A DNA stretch of 64,000 nt, from positions 1-64,000 of the forward strand of contig NZ_SPFO01000002.1 in NCBI RefSeq assembly GCF_005845035.1. Reading direction: 5' to 3'. This DNA is from Collinsella aerofaciens (GTDB lineage: Bacteria > Actinomycetota > Coriobacteriia > Coriobacteriales > Coriobacteriaceae). This document shows, piece after piece, positions 1-10,646 of the stretch. Each line of letters opens with the position of its first letter. Within the stretch, counting starts at the first letter, position 1. The translations under genes and the position numbers were made by a program. The notes beneath the pieces are model-generated. The model ran no database searches and was not told the origin of the DNA. It saw only the letters and a program-made list of their open reading frames with translations.

Positions 1-24
1 ATCCGGCCCTCAGGGTATCGGGTT

Positions 25-60
25 CCCACATTCATCCGCACATGTGCGGATGAATGTGGG
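25..60. repeat. Perfect 36-bp palindrome
   Basis: The two 18-base halves are exact reverse complements with no loop, centred on CACATG/TG at 42/43. It could fold as a cruciform or as an RNA hairpin ending a gene that lies before the window. No T-run follows on the plus strand, so terminator function is uncertain. Confidence 0.6.
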
Positions 61-87
61 AGGTGTTCGGATAAAGTCGATAATCAA

Positions 88-103
88 GGCACCTTTGTGG
101 TGG
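88..103 (+). repeat. Family A palindromic repeat, 3' half only
   Basis: Reads GGCACCTTTGTGGTGG followed by TTTTTC. This is the descending arm and T-run of the hairpin seen complete at 44591-44623 and 60696-60728. The left arm is missing here, so it is a truncated copy. Confidence 0.55.
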
Positions 104-147
104 TTTTTCAGTTTGCCAACGATATGTGAACGGCTAAAAAAGTCTGC

Positions 148-153
148 TATACT
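148..153 (+). promoter_or_regulatory. Probable -10 box of the tRNA-Glu gene
   Basis: TATACT lies 10 bases before the mature tRNA 5' end, where a stable-RNA -10 hexamer is expected. A convincing -35 box at 17 bases is not evident (TGTGAA is the best match). Confidence 0.45.
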
Positions 154-163
154 CTTTCCCGCT

Positions 164-240
164 GTCCCCATCGTCTAGCGGCCAAGGACGCCACCCTTTC
201 AAGGTGGATATCGCGGGTTCGAATCCCGCTGGGGGCACCA
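164..240 (+). tRNA. tRNA-Glu (anticodon TTC)
   Basis: A full cloverleaf can be drawn. The seven-base acceptor stem GTCCCCA pairs with TGGGGGC, the anticodon arm is CCACC-CTTTCAA-GGTGG, and the T-arm is GCGGG-TTCGAAT-CCCGC. CCA is encoded. The anticodon TTC decodes GAA/GAG. The gene stands alone and is followed at once by an intrinsic terminator. Confidence 0.97.
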
Positions 241-252
241 CAGAATCTGAGC

Positions 253-283
253 AGCCCGTTATCAATTCGGTAGCGGGCTTTTT
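253..283 (+). terminator. Intrinsic terminator of tRNA-Glu
   Basis: AGCCCGTTA pairs with TAGCGGGCT (one G-T wobble) and is followed by TTTTTG. It starts 13 bases after the tRNA 3' end. Confidence 0.8.
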
Positions 284-345
284 GCTACCGATATGCCGGG
301 ATTCGAACCCGGCAGGGTGCGGATCCCGGCATCATCGCAAGGCCT

Positions 346-564
346 GTGGTCAAAAAATGGCAAATATGAGTACTGTTACCATTTTAATAACAGCGATTTC
401 ATGCCTTCAGAAGGCGATTTAGCCGTCAGGCGTCCTACGGCGGAAAAATTGCAGACGTTTATCGGCTAAGTACTTGGACATATGTTGCGTAACACTACAT
501 ATTTTGCAAATAAATAATGTTACAGGACTTGTGACAGTACTCATATTTGACGTTTTTTGCCCAC
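346..564. mobile_element. MITE-like element with ~34-bp terminal inverted repeats
   Basis: Bases 346-379 and 531-564 are inverted copies with four mismatches, sharing the core CAAATATGAGTACTGT. They enclose about 150 bases of AT-rich DNA with no open frame worth calling. The size (about 220 bp), terminal repeats and lack of coding match a non-autonomous miniature element. No clear target-site duplication was seen, so a large regulatory palindrome remains possible. The rest of the gap up to the glnN terminator holds nothing else recognised. Confidence 0.5.
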
Positions 565-621
565 GCCCCCTTATTGCGTGGGCGAATCAGTTCCAAAACG
601 GGCTTCAAAGCGTCCTTCGCA

Positions 622-656
622 AACAAAAACCGGGGCCCGCATGATGCGGACCCCGG
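622..656 (-). terminator. Terminator of glutamine synthetase III
   Basis: On the minus strand CCGGGG and CCCCGG arms, with an inner CCGCAT/ATGCGG stem, are followed by TTTTTGTTTG. It sits 32 bases past the glnN stop. Confidence 0.85.
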
Positions 657-687
657 CTCAATACCGTGACGATATGTCAGTTACGCT

Positions 688-2775
<2,088 letters not shown>

Positions 2776-2830
2776 ACGGAACTCCCTTCGTATCGGCACC
2801 GCGTGAGAAGCGGTGTTGATTACTAACGAA

Positions 2831-2892
2831 CGAGTCATAGCTTAGACTCGCCGTGTTTCCGCGACATTACCGTTATGTTGCTGTCGCGAAAC
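2831..2892 (-). promoter_or_regulatory. Two stem-loops in the glnN leader
   Basis: CGAGTC at 2831-2836 pairs with GACTCG at 2845-2850. A longer stem, 2855-2866 with 2882-2892 (GTTTC-GCGACA against TGTCGC-GAAAC, one bulge), lies just upstream on the minus strand. Both sit 55-120 bases before the glnN start and may be leader RNA structures or operators. They match no riboswitch class I know. Confidence 0.35.
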
Positions 2893-3011
2893 CAATCAAT
2901 GAGGTTACCCTATCGAGACGGCGTTGCCACCCTCAACAGCCAATCAACTGTATAAATAGCAGACCTCTCCCCATGGTTTAAGGATAGTCAATTTGGGATG
3001 GAGCTCTATTA

Positions 3012-3037
3012 ACTGGTATTTTGCATCAGATACCAGT
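3012..3037. promoter_or_regulatory. Palindrome between the divergent glnN and metF genes
   Basis: ACTGGTAT at 3012-3019 is inverted exactly at 3030-3037 across a 10-base spacer. It lies in the roughly 430-base divergent intergenic region, so it may be an operator for either gene or a weak hairpin. Confidence 0.35.
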
Positions 3038-3202
3038 CTTTATAGTCCGTGCCTAGATTAGCCGCTCTGTTATAGGGAATGCCGATAGCAAGGCATCTTT
3101 GATTGGTATCCCCGAATAACGAGTGAAACTCCGCCGTGACACAGTGGTGCTGTAGAATCCTTACAACACATCACACTATTTAAGTATCTAAAGGAGCACG
3201 AT

Positions 3203-4075
3203 ATGCGCGTCGACGAGGTTTTTAAGCAGGCAGCATCCCAGGGCACCGCGCCCGTTTCGTTTGAGATGTTCCCGCCCAAGGGCGAGCTCACCCTCGACAC
3301 GGCTCGCGAAGTGGCAGGCAATCTGTGCAAGCTTTCGCCGAGCTTTGTCTCGGTCACCTGCTCGGCTGGCGGCTCGGGCAACGGCGCCACCACCGCCCCC
3401 ATCGCGCATATGATTACGAGCGAATTCGATACACCCTCGGTGGCACACCTTACCTGCGTGGGCCGCTCGCACGCCGATATCGCCGCCAAGATCGACGAGT
3501 ATCGCACCGCCGGCGTGGAAAACATCCTGGCCCTGCGTGGCGATCTCCCTGCCGGCGCAACCGAGGACGACAAGCCCGCCTCGGACTACGCCTACGCCCG
3601 CGACCTCATCCCCGAGCTCGTCGACGCCGGCTTTTGCGTGGGCGCCGCAGCCTACCCCGAGGGCCACATTGCCTGTGAGGATCTCAACCTCTCGGTCGAA
3701 CACCTCAAGCAAAAACAGGACGCCGGCGCGAGCTTCTTTGTGACACAGCTCTTCTTTGATAACGAGTGCTTCTACCGTTTTCGCGAGCTTGCCGACAAGG
3801 CCGGCATCACCGTGCCCATTACCGCGGGCATCATGCCGTTTATGGGCAAGTCGCAGATCAGCCGCATGGTCTTTATGTGCGGCGCGTCGCTGCCCTCCCC
3901 CGTCATCAAGATTCTCGCCAAGTACGAGAACGACCCCGAGAGCCTGCAGGCAGCCGGTGTAGATTATGCCGCCCGCCAGCTTTGCGACCTCAAGGAGCAC
4001 GGCGCCGACGGCCTGCACCTGTACACTATGAACCGTCCTGCGATCGCCGCGACCATTATGGAGCGCCTGGGGTAA
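3203..4075 (+). CDS. metF: 5,10-methylenetetrahydrofolate reductase
   Basis: Reduces 5,10-methylene-THF to 5-methyl-THF, the methyl donor for methionine synthase. At 290 residues it has the normal MetF TIM-barrel length. Family motifs are visible: VSFEMFPPKGE near the N-terminus, LTCVGRS, NILALRGDLP (flavin/folate region), FFVTQLFFD and GIMPF. AGGAG lies 8 bases before the ATG. The stop overlaps the next start as TAATG, so the reductase, the reactivation protein and metH are translationally linked in one operon. Confidence 0.95.
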   Translation: MRVDEVFKQAASQGTAPVSFEMFPPKGELTLDTAREVAGNLCKLSPSFVSVTCSAGGSGNGATTAPIAHMITSEFDTPSVAHLTCVGRSHADIAAKIDEYRTAGVENILALRGDLPAGATEDDKPASDYAYARDLIPELVDAGFCVGAAAYPEGHIACEDLNLSVEHLKQKQDAGASFFVTQLFFDNECFYRFRELADKAGITVPITAGIMPFMGKSQISRMVFMCGASLPSPVIKILAKYENDPESLQAAGVDYAARQLCDLKEHGADGLHLYTMNRPAIAATIMERLG

Positions 4076-4863
4076 TGGAAAAACCGCACATCGATACAAC
4101 CGCTGTCGAAGTGCCGGCCGACCTTGCGTCGCCGGCGCTTTACCGTGTCGATGCTGCGCACCATCCCCGTGTCGACCGTGCCGAGATGCTGCGGTATCTG
4201 GGTTACGGCGGCCAGCAGATTGAACCCGAGCTGTCACGACGTATTGAGCTTGTGGTCGAGCGTCTGGAACTTGACATTGAGCCCCGTGGCGTGCGCCGCG
4301 TGTTTGCCGTCGATGCCACGGGCGTGGACGAACAAAGTGAGCCTTGCATTCACTTGGTCGGCACCAACGTTGAGCTGCGAGGTCGCGATATCTATCGACA
4401 TCTCAAAGATGCCCGCTTTGCCGCGCTCATGGCATGCACCCTCGGCATGGACGCCGAGCGTCGCCTGCGCACCACGGGAGCCCAACATCCCCTGGAGGGC
4501 GCCGTGCTCGACGCCGCGTGCTCCGCTTACGTGGAAGCCGCCGTTGAGCAAATGGACCAGCAGGTCAAGACGGACGCCGCCGCACACGGACTCGCCGGCA
4601 ACTGGCGCTTTAGTCCCGGCTACGGCGACTGCCCGCTCTCGGCCCAGCGCTCGATCGTCAATGCGCTCAACGCCACGCGGCTCATCGGCCTGACCGTCAC
4701 ACCCACCAGCCTGCTCATGCCCACCAAAAGCGTGACCGCGGTGATCGGTCTGTTTGACGGCGAGGTCCACGACGCCCAGACCCGCCCCACCTGCAATATC
4801 TGCCGCATGCGCGAGAGCTGTCGCTTCCGCGCCGCCCACACCACCTGCTATTCCAGCCATTAG
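4075..4863 (+). CDS. Free-standing B12-dependent methionine synthase activation protein
   Basis: The 262-residue protein corresponds to the MetH activation (AdoMet-binding) domain, which remethylates inactive cob(II)alamin in methionine synthase. The family signature is FSPGYGDCPLSAQRSIV followed by LTVTPTSLLMPTKSVTAVIGL. The C-terminus carries CNICRMRESCRFR, a Cys cluster common in the stand-alone versions. The downstream metH ends after its cobalamin domain, so this gene supplies the missing module. The start is fixed by the TAATG overlap with metF. An in-frame reading further upstream inside metF is a shadow. Confidence 0.88.
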   Translation: MEKPHIDTTAVEVPADLASPALYRVDAAHHPRVDRAEMLRYLGYGGQQIEPELSRRIELVVERLELDIEPRGVRRVFAVDATGVDEQSEPCIHLVGTNVELRGRDIYRHLKDARFAALMACTLGMDAERRLRTTGAQHPLEGAVLDAACSAYVEAAVEQMDQQVKTDAAAHGLAGNWRFSPGYGDCPLSAQRSIVNALNATRLIGLTVTPTSLLMPTKSVTAVIGLFDGEVHDAQTRPTCNICRMRESCRFRAAHTTCYSSH

Positions 4864-4872
4864 GAGCCCCCG

Positions 4873-7431
4873 ATGTTTACTCCGCTTATCACTCATGATT
4901 CTGACGGCGCTGCATTGGCGGCACCCGTTGATGCCGCACGTCGCAACGGTGCCACGTACAAGACGCGCACGATCGACGATCTTCGCATTAAGGACGATCG
5001 CCTGCGCGCCGCCATCGAGGGCACGGGGCACCTGCTGTTCGACGGCGGCATGGGCACCATGTTACAGGCGGCCGGCATGAAGGCCGGCGCCCTGCCCGAG
5101 CTGCTCAACTTTGAGGAGCCCCAGGTCATTACCGACATTCAGCGTCAATATGTCGAAGCCGGCTGCGGCGTAATCACCGCCAACACCTTTGGCGCCAACG
5201 CCCACAAGCTCGACGGCGCCGCCACCGTGGCAGATGTCTTTGCCGCCGCTGTCGCCTGCGCCCGCGCGGCCGGTGCCCACTACGTCGCCGGCGATATCGG
5301 TCCCATCGGCGCGCTGCTTCGCCCCTTGGGCACCCTGAGCTTCGACGAGGCCTATGACCTCTTTGCCGAGGAAGTGCGCGCCGGCGTCGATGCGGGCGTG
5401 GACCTCTTTATTATCGAAACCATGACCGACCTTGCCGAGATCAAGGCTGCCGTCCTCGCCTGCCGCGAGAACTCCGACCTGCCCATCTTTGCCACCATGA
5501 CCTTTGAGGAAGACGGCCGCACGTTCCTGGGTACGAGTCCCGAGGTCGCCGCCATCACGCTCGACGCCATCGGCGCCGACGTTTTGGGCATCAACTGCAG
5601 TCAGGGACCGGCCGAGCTCCGTGGGCTTGCCGCACGCATGCTCACCGTTACCGACAAGCCCGTTATGGTGCAGGCCAATGCAGGACTCCCCCATGTGGAC
5701 GACGACGGCAATACCGTCTTTGATATCCAGGCCCCCGAATACGCCAAGGCCGTCTCCGGCATGATCGCCGACGGCGTGAGCGTCGTGGGCGGCTGCTGCG
5801 GCACCACGCCGGCGCACATGGCGGCCTTGCGCACGCTTATCGACAACCACACGCCCAGCCCGCGCCGCCGCAAGCCCAGCATGTCGGTCACGAGCGCCCA
5901 GACGGTCGTGGACCTTCCCTGTGACGGCCACAAGATCGCCGTCATCGGCGAGCGCATCAATCCCACCGGCAAAAAGCGCCTGCAACAGGCCCTGCGCGAC
6001 GGTGACCTGGACTACGTCGTGAGTCAGGGCATCAGCCAGCAGGAACAGGGCGCCGACATCCTGGACGTCAACGTGGGCCTGCCCGAGATCGATGAGGTCA
6101 AGATCATCCAGCAGGCGACCGAGCAGCTCCAGGGCTCCACGCTGCTACCGCTGCAGATCGACTCCACCGACCCCGCAGCCGTCGAGGCAGCCGTGCGCCG
6201 CTACGCCGGCAAGCCCATCATCAACTCGGTCAATGGCAAACAGCAAATCATGGATGAGATCTTCCCGCTGGTCGCCCACTACGGCACCAACGTTGTCGGC
6301 CTTACGCTCGACGAAGGCGGCATCCCCGATACCGCCGAGGCCCGCTTCGCCATCGCCGAGCGCATCGTGGCCGAGGCTGCCCGCTACGGCATCGGACCGG
6401 ACCGCATCCTCATCGACTGCCTGGTCATGACCGCCTCGACCAATCAACGCCAGGCCGAGCAGATCCTGCGCGCCATGTCCCTGTGCAAGGAGCGCCTGGG
6501 CGTCAAATGCGCGCTCGGCGTGTCGAACATCAGCTTTGGCCTGCCTGCCCGCCCGCTGCTGGGCTCGGTCTTTTTGGCCGCCGCTTTTGGCGCGGGCCTG
6601 GACGCCCCCATCATGAACCCGGGTTCCAAGCGCTTTATGGATACCGTCTACAGCTATCGCGTCCTGAGCGTTGAGGACGAGGGCTCGACCGGATACATCG
6701 AGCGCTACGCCGGCTGGACCGATCCGTACAAGATCGCCGCCAACCCGGCAGCGGCTCAGGCCGCATCGAGTGATGCCGCGCCTGCTGCTGGCACCGCCGG
6801 CACTGACGGCAACGACGACCCGATTCGTCGCATGGTCGTCTCGGGCCGCAAAGGCGAGATCGCTGCCGAGACCGAGCGTCTGTTGGCAGGCCACGATGCC
6901 ATGGACCTCATCAACAATCACTTTATCCCCGCCCTCGACGAGGTGGGCGTCCTCTTTGACCAGGGCAAGTTCTTCTTGCCGCAGCTCATGGCCTCGGCCG
7001 AGGCCGCGCGCGTGGGCTTCGACACCATCAAGCGCCTGATGCCCGCCGGCGAGATCGCCGACAAGGGCAAGATCTGCGTGGCCACCGTCAAGGGCGACAT
7101 CCACGATATTGGCAAGAACATCGTCAAGATGCTGCTCGATAACTACGGCTACACCGTCTTTGACCTAGGCCGCGACGTCGACCCGCAGGAGGTACTCAAG
7201 ACCGTCAAGGAGCGCGATATCAAACTCGTCGGCCTCTCGGCGCTTATGACCACCACGGTCGTCGCCATGGAGGAGACCATCAAGCTGCTTCATGCCGAGG
7301 TGCCGGGCGTCAAGATCATCGTGGGCGGCGCCGTACTCACCCCCGAATACGCCAAGCAGATCGGCGCGGACTACTACGCCAAGGACGCCGCCGAGAGCGC
7401 TCGTATCGCCGAAGAGGTCTTTGGGCAGTAA
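4873..7431 (+). CDS. metH: Cobalamin-dependent methionine synthase lacking the activation domain
   Basis: Transfers the methyl group of 5-methyl-THF through cobalamin to homocysteine. The 852 residues run in order: homocysteine-methyltransferase barrel (about 50-330, with LLFDGGMGTMLQ and zinc-binding GGCCGTTPAH), pterin-binding barrel (about 355-610, GERINPTGKK), helical cap (about 660-735), and B12-binding Rossmann domain with DIHDIGK, whose His coordinates cobalt. It stops at about 850 instead of the 1,200 residues of E. coli MetH because the reactivation domain is the separate gene upstream. A short low-complexity Ala/Gly linker precedes the cap. The ribosome site is GGAG, 6 bases before ATG. 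Confidence 0.95.
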   Translation: MFTPLITHDSDGAALAAPVDAARRNGATYKTRTIDDLRIKDDRLRAAIEGTGHLLFDGGMGTMLQAAGMKAGALPELLNFEEPQVITDIQRQYVEAGCGVITANTFGANAHKLDGAATVADVFAAAVACARAAGAHYVAGDIGPIGALLRPLGTLSFDEAYDLFAEEVRAGVDAGVDLFIIETMTDLAEIKAAVLACRENSDLPIFATMTFEEDGRTFLGTSPEVAAITLDAIGADVLGINCSQGPAELRGLAARMLTVTDKPVMVQANAGLPHVDDDGNTVFDIQAPEYAKAVSGMIADGVSVVGGCCGTTPAHMAALRTLIDNHTPSPRRRKPSMSVTSAQTVVDLPCDGHKIAVIGERINPTGKKRLQQALRDGDLDYVVSQGISQQEQGADILDVNVGLPEIDEVKIIQQATEQLQGSTLLPLQIDSTDPAAVEAAVRRYAGKPIINSVNGKQQIMDEIFPLVAHYGTNVVGLTLDEGGIPDTAEARFAIAERIVAEAARYGIGPDRILIDCLVMTASTNQRQAEQILRAMSLCKERLGVKCALGVSNISFGLPARPLLGSVFLAAAFGAGLDAPIMNPGSKRFMDTVYSYRVLSVEDEGSTGYIERYAGWTDPYKIAANPAAAQAASSDAAPAAGTAGTDGNDDPIRRMVVSGRKGEIAAETERLLAGHDAMDLINNHFIPALDEVGVLFDQGKFFLPQLMASAEAARVGFDTIKRLMPAGEIADKGKICVATVKGDIHDIGKNIVKMLLDNYGYTVFDLGRDVDPQEVLKTVKERDIKLVGLSALMTTTVVAMEETIKLLHAEVPGVKIIVGGAVLTPEYAKQIGADYYAKDAAESARIAEEVFGQ

Positions 7432-7457
7432 CACAACGGAAACAACCGAGCACCAAA

Positions 7458-7493
7458 ACGTGCCGCACGCGCCACTTGGCACGTGCGGCACGT
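7458..7493 (+). terminator. Strong hairpin after metH
   Basis: ACGTGCCGCACG at 7458-7469 pairs exactly with 7482-7493 across 12 bases. It lies 26 bases past the metH stop. The T-run after it is weak (TAGAATAG), so termination efficiency is uncertain. Confidence 0.6.
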
Positions 7494-7539
7494 TAGAATA
7501 GATAAGACTATGCTCGTTTTGGCAGATAGGAGCGCAAGG

Positions 7540-8904
7540 ATGGCGATCACGCCCGCAGAAATCGCGGAAACCCGCGGCATGGTTGAGGAGCAGAACCTCG
7601 ACATCAGGACCATCACCATGGGTGTTTCGCTCATGGGTTGCGGCGACGAGAACCTCGACCGCATGTGCACGAAAATCTACGACCACGTGACGCACACGGC
7701 TGAGCATCTGGTCGAGACCGCCGAGAACCTCGAGCGCGAGTACGGTATCCCCATCGTCAACAAGCGCGTTTCCGTCACCCCGGTGGCGCAGATCGCCGCG
7801 TGCTGCAAGGATGAGGACCTCACCCCCATCGCGCATGCCCTCGACCGCGCGGCCGAGACGCTCGGCATCGATTACCTGGGCGGCTTCTCCGCACTCGTCC
7901 AGAAGGGCATCGGCGACGCCGACCGCCGCGTCATCCAGTCCATCCCCCAGGCGCTCGCCACCACGAGCCGCGTCTGCTCCAGCGTCAACGTCGCCAGCCT
8001 GCGCGCCGGTATCAACATGGACGCCGTGCTCATGGCCGCCCAGACCATCATCGATGCCGCTAAACTCACGGCCGACCAGGATTCCGTCGGCGCTTCCAAG
8101 TTTGTCTGCTTTGCCAACATGGTCGAGGACTCCCCGTTTATGGCGGGCGCCGTCCACGGCGGTGGCGAGGCCGACGCCGTCATCAACGTAGGCGTCTCGG
8201 GCCCCGGCGTTATGGCCGCAGCCCTGGAGACGCTCCCCGACTCCGCCTCGATGATGGAGGTTGCCGAAAAGATTAAGCAGACCGCCTTTAAGATCACCCG
8301 CGCCGGCGAGCTCATGAGCCGCGAGGCCGCTCATCGCCTGGGTGTCGAGAAGGGCATTGTCGACCTGTCGCTGGCTCCCACGCCTGCCATTGGCGACTCC
8401 GTCGCGCGGATCCTCGAGATCATCGGCGTGGGCACCTGCGGTGGCCCCGGCACGACCTGCGCGCTCGCCATGCTCAACGATGCCGTCAAGAAGGGCGGCG
8501 TCATGGCCAGCTCCAGCGTGGGCGGTCTCTCCGGCGCCTTCATCCCCGTGTCCGAGGACGCCGGCATGATCGCCGCCGTCGAGGCCGGCGCACTTTCGCT
8601 CGAGAAGCTCGAGGCCATGACCTGCGTGTGCTCCGTTGGCCTGGACATGATCGCCATCCCCGGCGACACCCCGGTCGAGACCATCGCCGGCATCATCGCC
8701 GACGAGATGGCCATCGGCGTCATCAACAACAAGACCACGGCCGTCCGCGTGATCCCCGCCATCGGCAAGGGCGTGGGCGACTGCGTCGAGTACGGTGGCC
8801 TGTTCGGCCGTGCGCCCATCATGCCGGTGAACCCCAACGCCGGCACCGTGCTTGCCCACCGCGGTGGTCGATTCCCGGCGCCGCTGAACTCGCTGAAGAA
8901 CTAG
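7540..8904 (+). CDS. UPF0210/DUF711 (PFL) family protein
   Basis: Protein of 454 residues, the usual length of this widespread family, whose members are often labelled pyruvate-formate-lyase-like from structure but whose reaction is unknown. Typical stretches are [14 protein letters not shown] at the N-terminus, [13 protein letters not shown], a central [18 protein letters not shown], and [20 protein letters not shown]. The ATG at 7540 was chosen because TAGGAG lies 8 bases upstream; an in-frame start at 7483 falls in the metH hairpin. The ACT-domain gene that often precedes this family elsewhere is absent here. Confidence 0.85.
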   Translation: MAITPAEIAETRGMVEEQNLDIRTITMGVSLMGCGDENLDRMCTKIYDHVTHTAEHLVETAENLEREYGIPIVNKRVSVTPVAQIAACCKDEDLTPIAHALDRAAETLGIDYLGGFSALVQKGIGDADRRVIQSIPQALATTSRVCSSVNVASLRAGINMDAVLMAAQTIIDAAKLTADQDSVGASKFVCFANMVEDSPFMAGAVHGGGEADAVINVGVSGPGVMAAALETLPDSASMMEVAEKIKQTAFKITRAGELMSREAAHRLGVEKGIVDLSLAPTPAIGDSVARILEIIGVGTCGGPGTTCALAMLNDAVKKGGVMASSSVGGLSGAFIPVSEDAGMIAAVEAGALSLEKLEAMTCVCSVGLDMIAIPGDTPVETIAGIIADEMAIGVINNKTTAVRVIPAIGKGVGDCVEYGGLFGRAPIMPVNPNAGTVLAHRGGRFPAPLNSLKN

Positions 8905-8921
8905 CTGAGGGGTTCGGGCGA

Positions 8922-9063
8922 GGAGCCCCGCCGCCGGGCGGCAGACATATAAGGTCGCCTGCTCGGACAGTCCTGACTCGCACGGAGAGCACATTAAGTG
9001 CTCTCCGGCTCGTGCGGAACTCGCGATCGACCTTATATGTCTGCCGCCCGGCGGCGGGGCTCC
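8922..9063. repeat. Nested palindrome, 36-bp perfect outer arms
   Basis: Bases 8922-8957 are exactly inverted at 9028-9063 (GC-rich GGAGCCCCGCCGCC and the AT-rich tail ATATAAGGTCG). An inner hairpin GGAGAGCAC-ATTAA-GTGCTCTCC lies near the centre. The 142-bp block lies just after the DUF711 stop. Its plan resembles 28893-29032, so it is probably one member of a repeat class. Confidence 0.7.
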
Positions 9064-9229
9064 CGCACAACGGGACCTCAGTTGGGTTCTATCCCGTATG
9101 GCAGTCGCTTCGCTCCTGCCCGCCTTGGTTGTGAGGGCGGTTTGGCGTTGGAACGGTTCTTTCTGATATATGCTGGCTGCGGCTCTTCTTTTAGGAGGAG
9201 TCGCTTTTTTGTTGCTAGGAGGTTGGCCC

Positions 9230-10117
9230 GTGGTTGATGGGGATGCTCACTCTGAGCTCCTTTCTGCTGATTGGAATCAGGAATGGATGCAAATGCAGGC
9301 AGCTCGACATCGAGCTGATGATTCTTTTGAGTGGGATAAGCGGGCTCGGCATTTTCGGCCGCTTGAGACTGCTCCGTATGCCCGGGACTTTATGAAGCTG
9401 TTGGCGTTAAAGCCTGGTGAATCGGCGCTTGATATGGGGTGTGGGGCTGGGTCGATTGCTATTCCGCTTGCTCAGGCTGGGCATCCTGTGATTGCGGCTG
9501 ATTTCTCCCCTGCCATGTTGGGCACGCTTGATGCTGGCATTGAGTACTATGGACTCGAGGATCGTATTACGCCGCTTGAGCTTGCTTGGGATGATGATTG
9601 GGATTTGGTTGGACCGATCGCAAAAGCGGTAGATGTTGCCTTTGCCAGTCGTTCTGTCACCACGACCAACCTAAAAGGTGCACTTGCCAAGCTTGATCGT
9701 ACGGCTCGTCGGCGTTGTGCTGTCACGATGGTCGCCAACTCCAGCCCGCGCTATGATCTGCACTTGATGAACGCTATCGGCGCCTCGGTTACCTGCAGCA
9801 ATGGCTTTGTGTATGCCTTTAACATTCTCATTCAGATGGGTGCCCTGCCGCAGGTTACGTACTTTGAATCGCCCCGTCGCGACACCTTCGATAGCCTTGA
9901 GGCGGGCGTGGCAGATTTTTCCCGTATGCTCGAGCACGGCAACGAGGATAAAATCGACCGCCTGCGTAACTACATCGTTCAACACATGATTGAGAACCCC
10001 CATGCCGGTGAGCCGGGCTCCAAGGGTGTGCCGCAGGGGCGCTATATGCTCGATCATGTCCGCAAGGTTCGTTGGGCGTTTATTGCATGGAAGCCGGTCT
10101 CTGCGCCCAGCTCATAG
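9230..10117 (+). CDS. SAM-dependent methyltransferase
   Basis: A class I Rossmann methyltransferase of 295 residues with the AdoMet-binding motif I ALDMGCGAGSIAIPLA, motif II-like VIAADFSPAML, and a later CAVTMVANSSPRYD strand. The substrate is not evident. I chose GTG 9230 because TAGGAGG lies 8 bases before it; the in-frame ATG at 9170 would add a hydrophobic 20-mer and has no ribosome site. The gene stands alone between a nested palindrome and yhbY. The GC content of its 5' third appears lower than that of its neighbours. Confidence 0.75.
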   Translation: MVDGDAHSELLSADWNQEWMQMQAARHRADDSFEWDKRARHFRPLETAPYARDFMKLLALKPGESALDMGCGAGSIAIPLAQAGHPVIAADFSPAMLGTLDAGIEYYGLEDRITPLELAWDDDWDLVGPIAKAVDVAFASRSVTTTNLKGALAKLDRTARRRCAVTMVANSSPRYDLHLMNAIGASVTCSNGFVYAFNILIQMGALPQVTYFESPRRDTFDSLEAGVADFSRMLEHGNEDKIDRLRNYIVQHMIENPHAGEPGSKGVPQGRYMLDHVRKVRWAFIAWKPVSAPSS

Positions 10118-10275
10118 CCTGTTCGCAGCCCGCACCGCCCACTCACTCGGCATCCGCATTCTTTTTGAACTGGGCAAACGCGCTCCACACCACGCCGTTC
10201 CTGCGCTATCGTGGGACAGCTCACGTAGATTAAGGCCCCGTCGCGGGGCGCCCCATACATAGAAAGCGAGAACCC

Positions 10276-10575
10276 ATGGCACTGACAGGAGCCCAGGTCA
10301 AGCAGCTTCGCAGCATGGCCCATCACCTCAACCCCGCCATCATCATCGGCAAGTCCGACGTCAACGAGGGCACCGTCGAGCAGACGGTCGCCTACCTGGA
10401 GAAGCACGAGCTCGTTAAGTGCTCCGTGCTCGATGGCTCCAGCCTTTCCGCCCGCGAAGCCGCCGAGGAGCTCGCCGAGCGTTGCCACGCCGAGGTCGTC
10501 CAGGTCATCGGCCGCAAGTTCTCGCTGTATCGCGAGTCCTCGCGCAAGGACATCGAGAAGATCAAGCTCGTCTAA
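10276..10575 (+). CDS. yhbY: YhbY-type RNA-binding protein (CRM domain)
   Basis: At 99 residues it is a single CRM domain. It starts LTGAQVKQLRSMAHHLNPAIIIGKSDVNEGTVEQ and ends with IGRKFSLYRES, both diagnostic. Such proteins bind pre-50S ribosomal particles and help assembly. It is a stand-alone gene with a strong terminator 38 bases downstream. Confidence 0.93.
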   Translation: MALTGAQVKQLRSMAHHLNPAIIIGKSDVNEGTVEQTVAYLEKHELVKCSVLDGSSLSAREAAEELAERCHAEVVQVIGRKFSLYRESSRKDIEKIKLV

Positions 10576-10612
10576 GAGCCAATGATCCGGCGAGCCAACA
10601 CATAGCAAGCTT

Positions 10613-10646
10613 ACGGGTGCCCAAGTACTTTGGGCGCCCGTTTTTT
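10613..10646 (+). terminator. Terminator of yhbY, overlapping the convergent regulator stop
   Basis: ACGGGTGCCCAA pairs with TTGGGCGCCCGT (one G-T pair) and is followed by TTTTTT. The stop codon of the minus-strand regulator begins inside the T-run at 10645. Confidence 0.88.

Noticed and set aside
291-315. T-arm-like sequence GGATTCGAACCC next to tRNA-Glu, as a second tRNA on the minus strand
   Set aside because: No acceptor or anticodon arm could be built around it. It is palindromic and may be only a tRNA fragment.
204-422. 72-aa open frame over tRNA-Glu
   Set aside because: It overlaps the tRNA and its terminator and has no ribosome site.
559-583. GCCCACGC/GCGTGGGC hairpin as a terminator
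   Set aside because: The T-run lies on the wrong side for both strands; a better terminator for glnN is at 622-656.
7165-8994. 609-aa minus-strand open frame across metH and the DUF711 gene
   Set aside because: Shadow of two well-supported plus-strand genes; composition is Gly/His/Asp-rich as expected of antisense GC-rich DNA.
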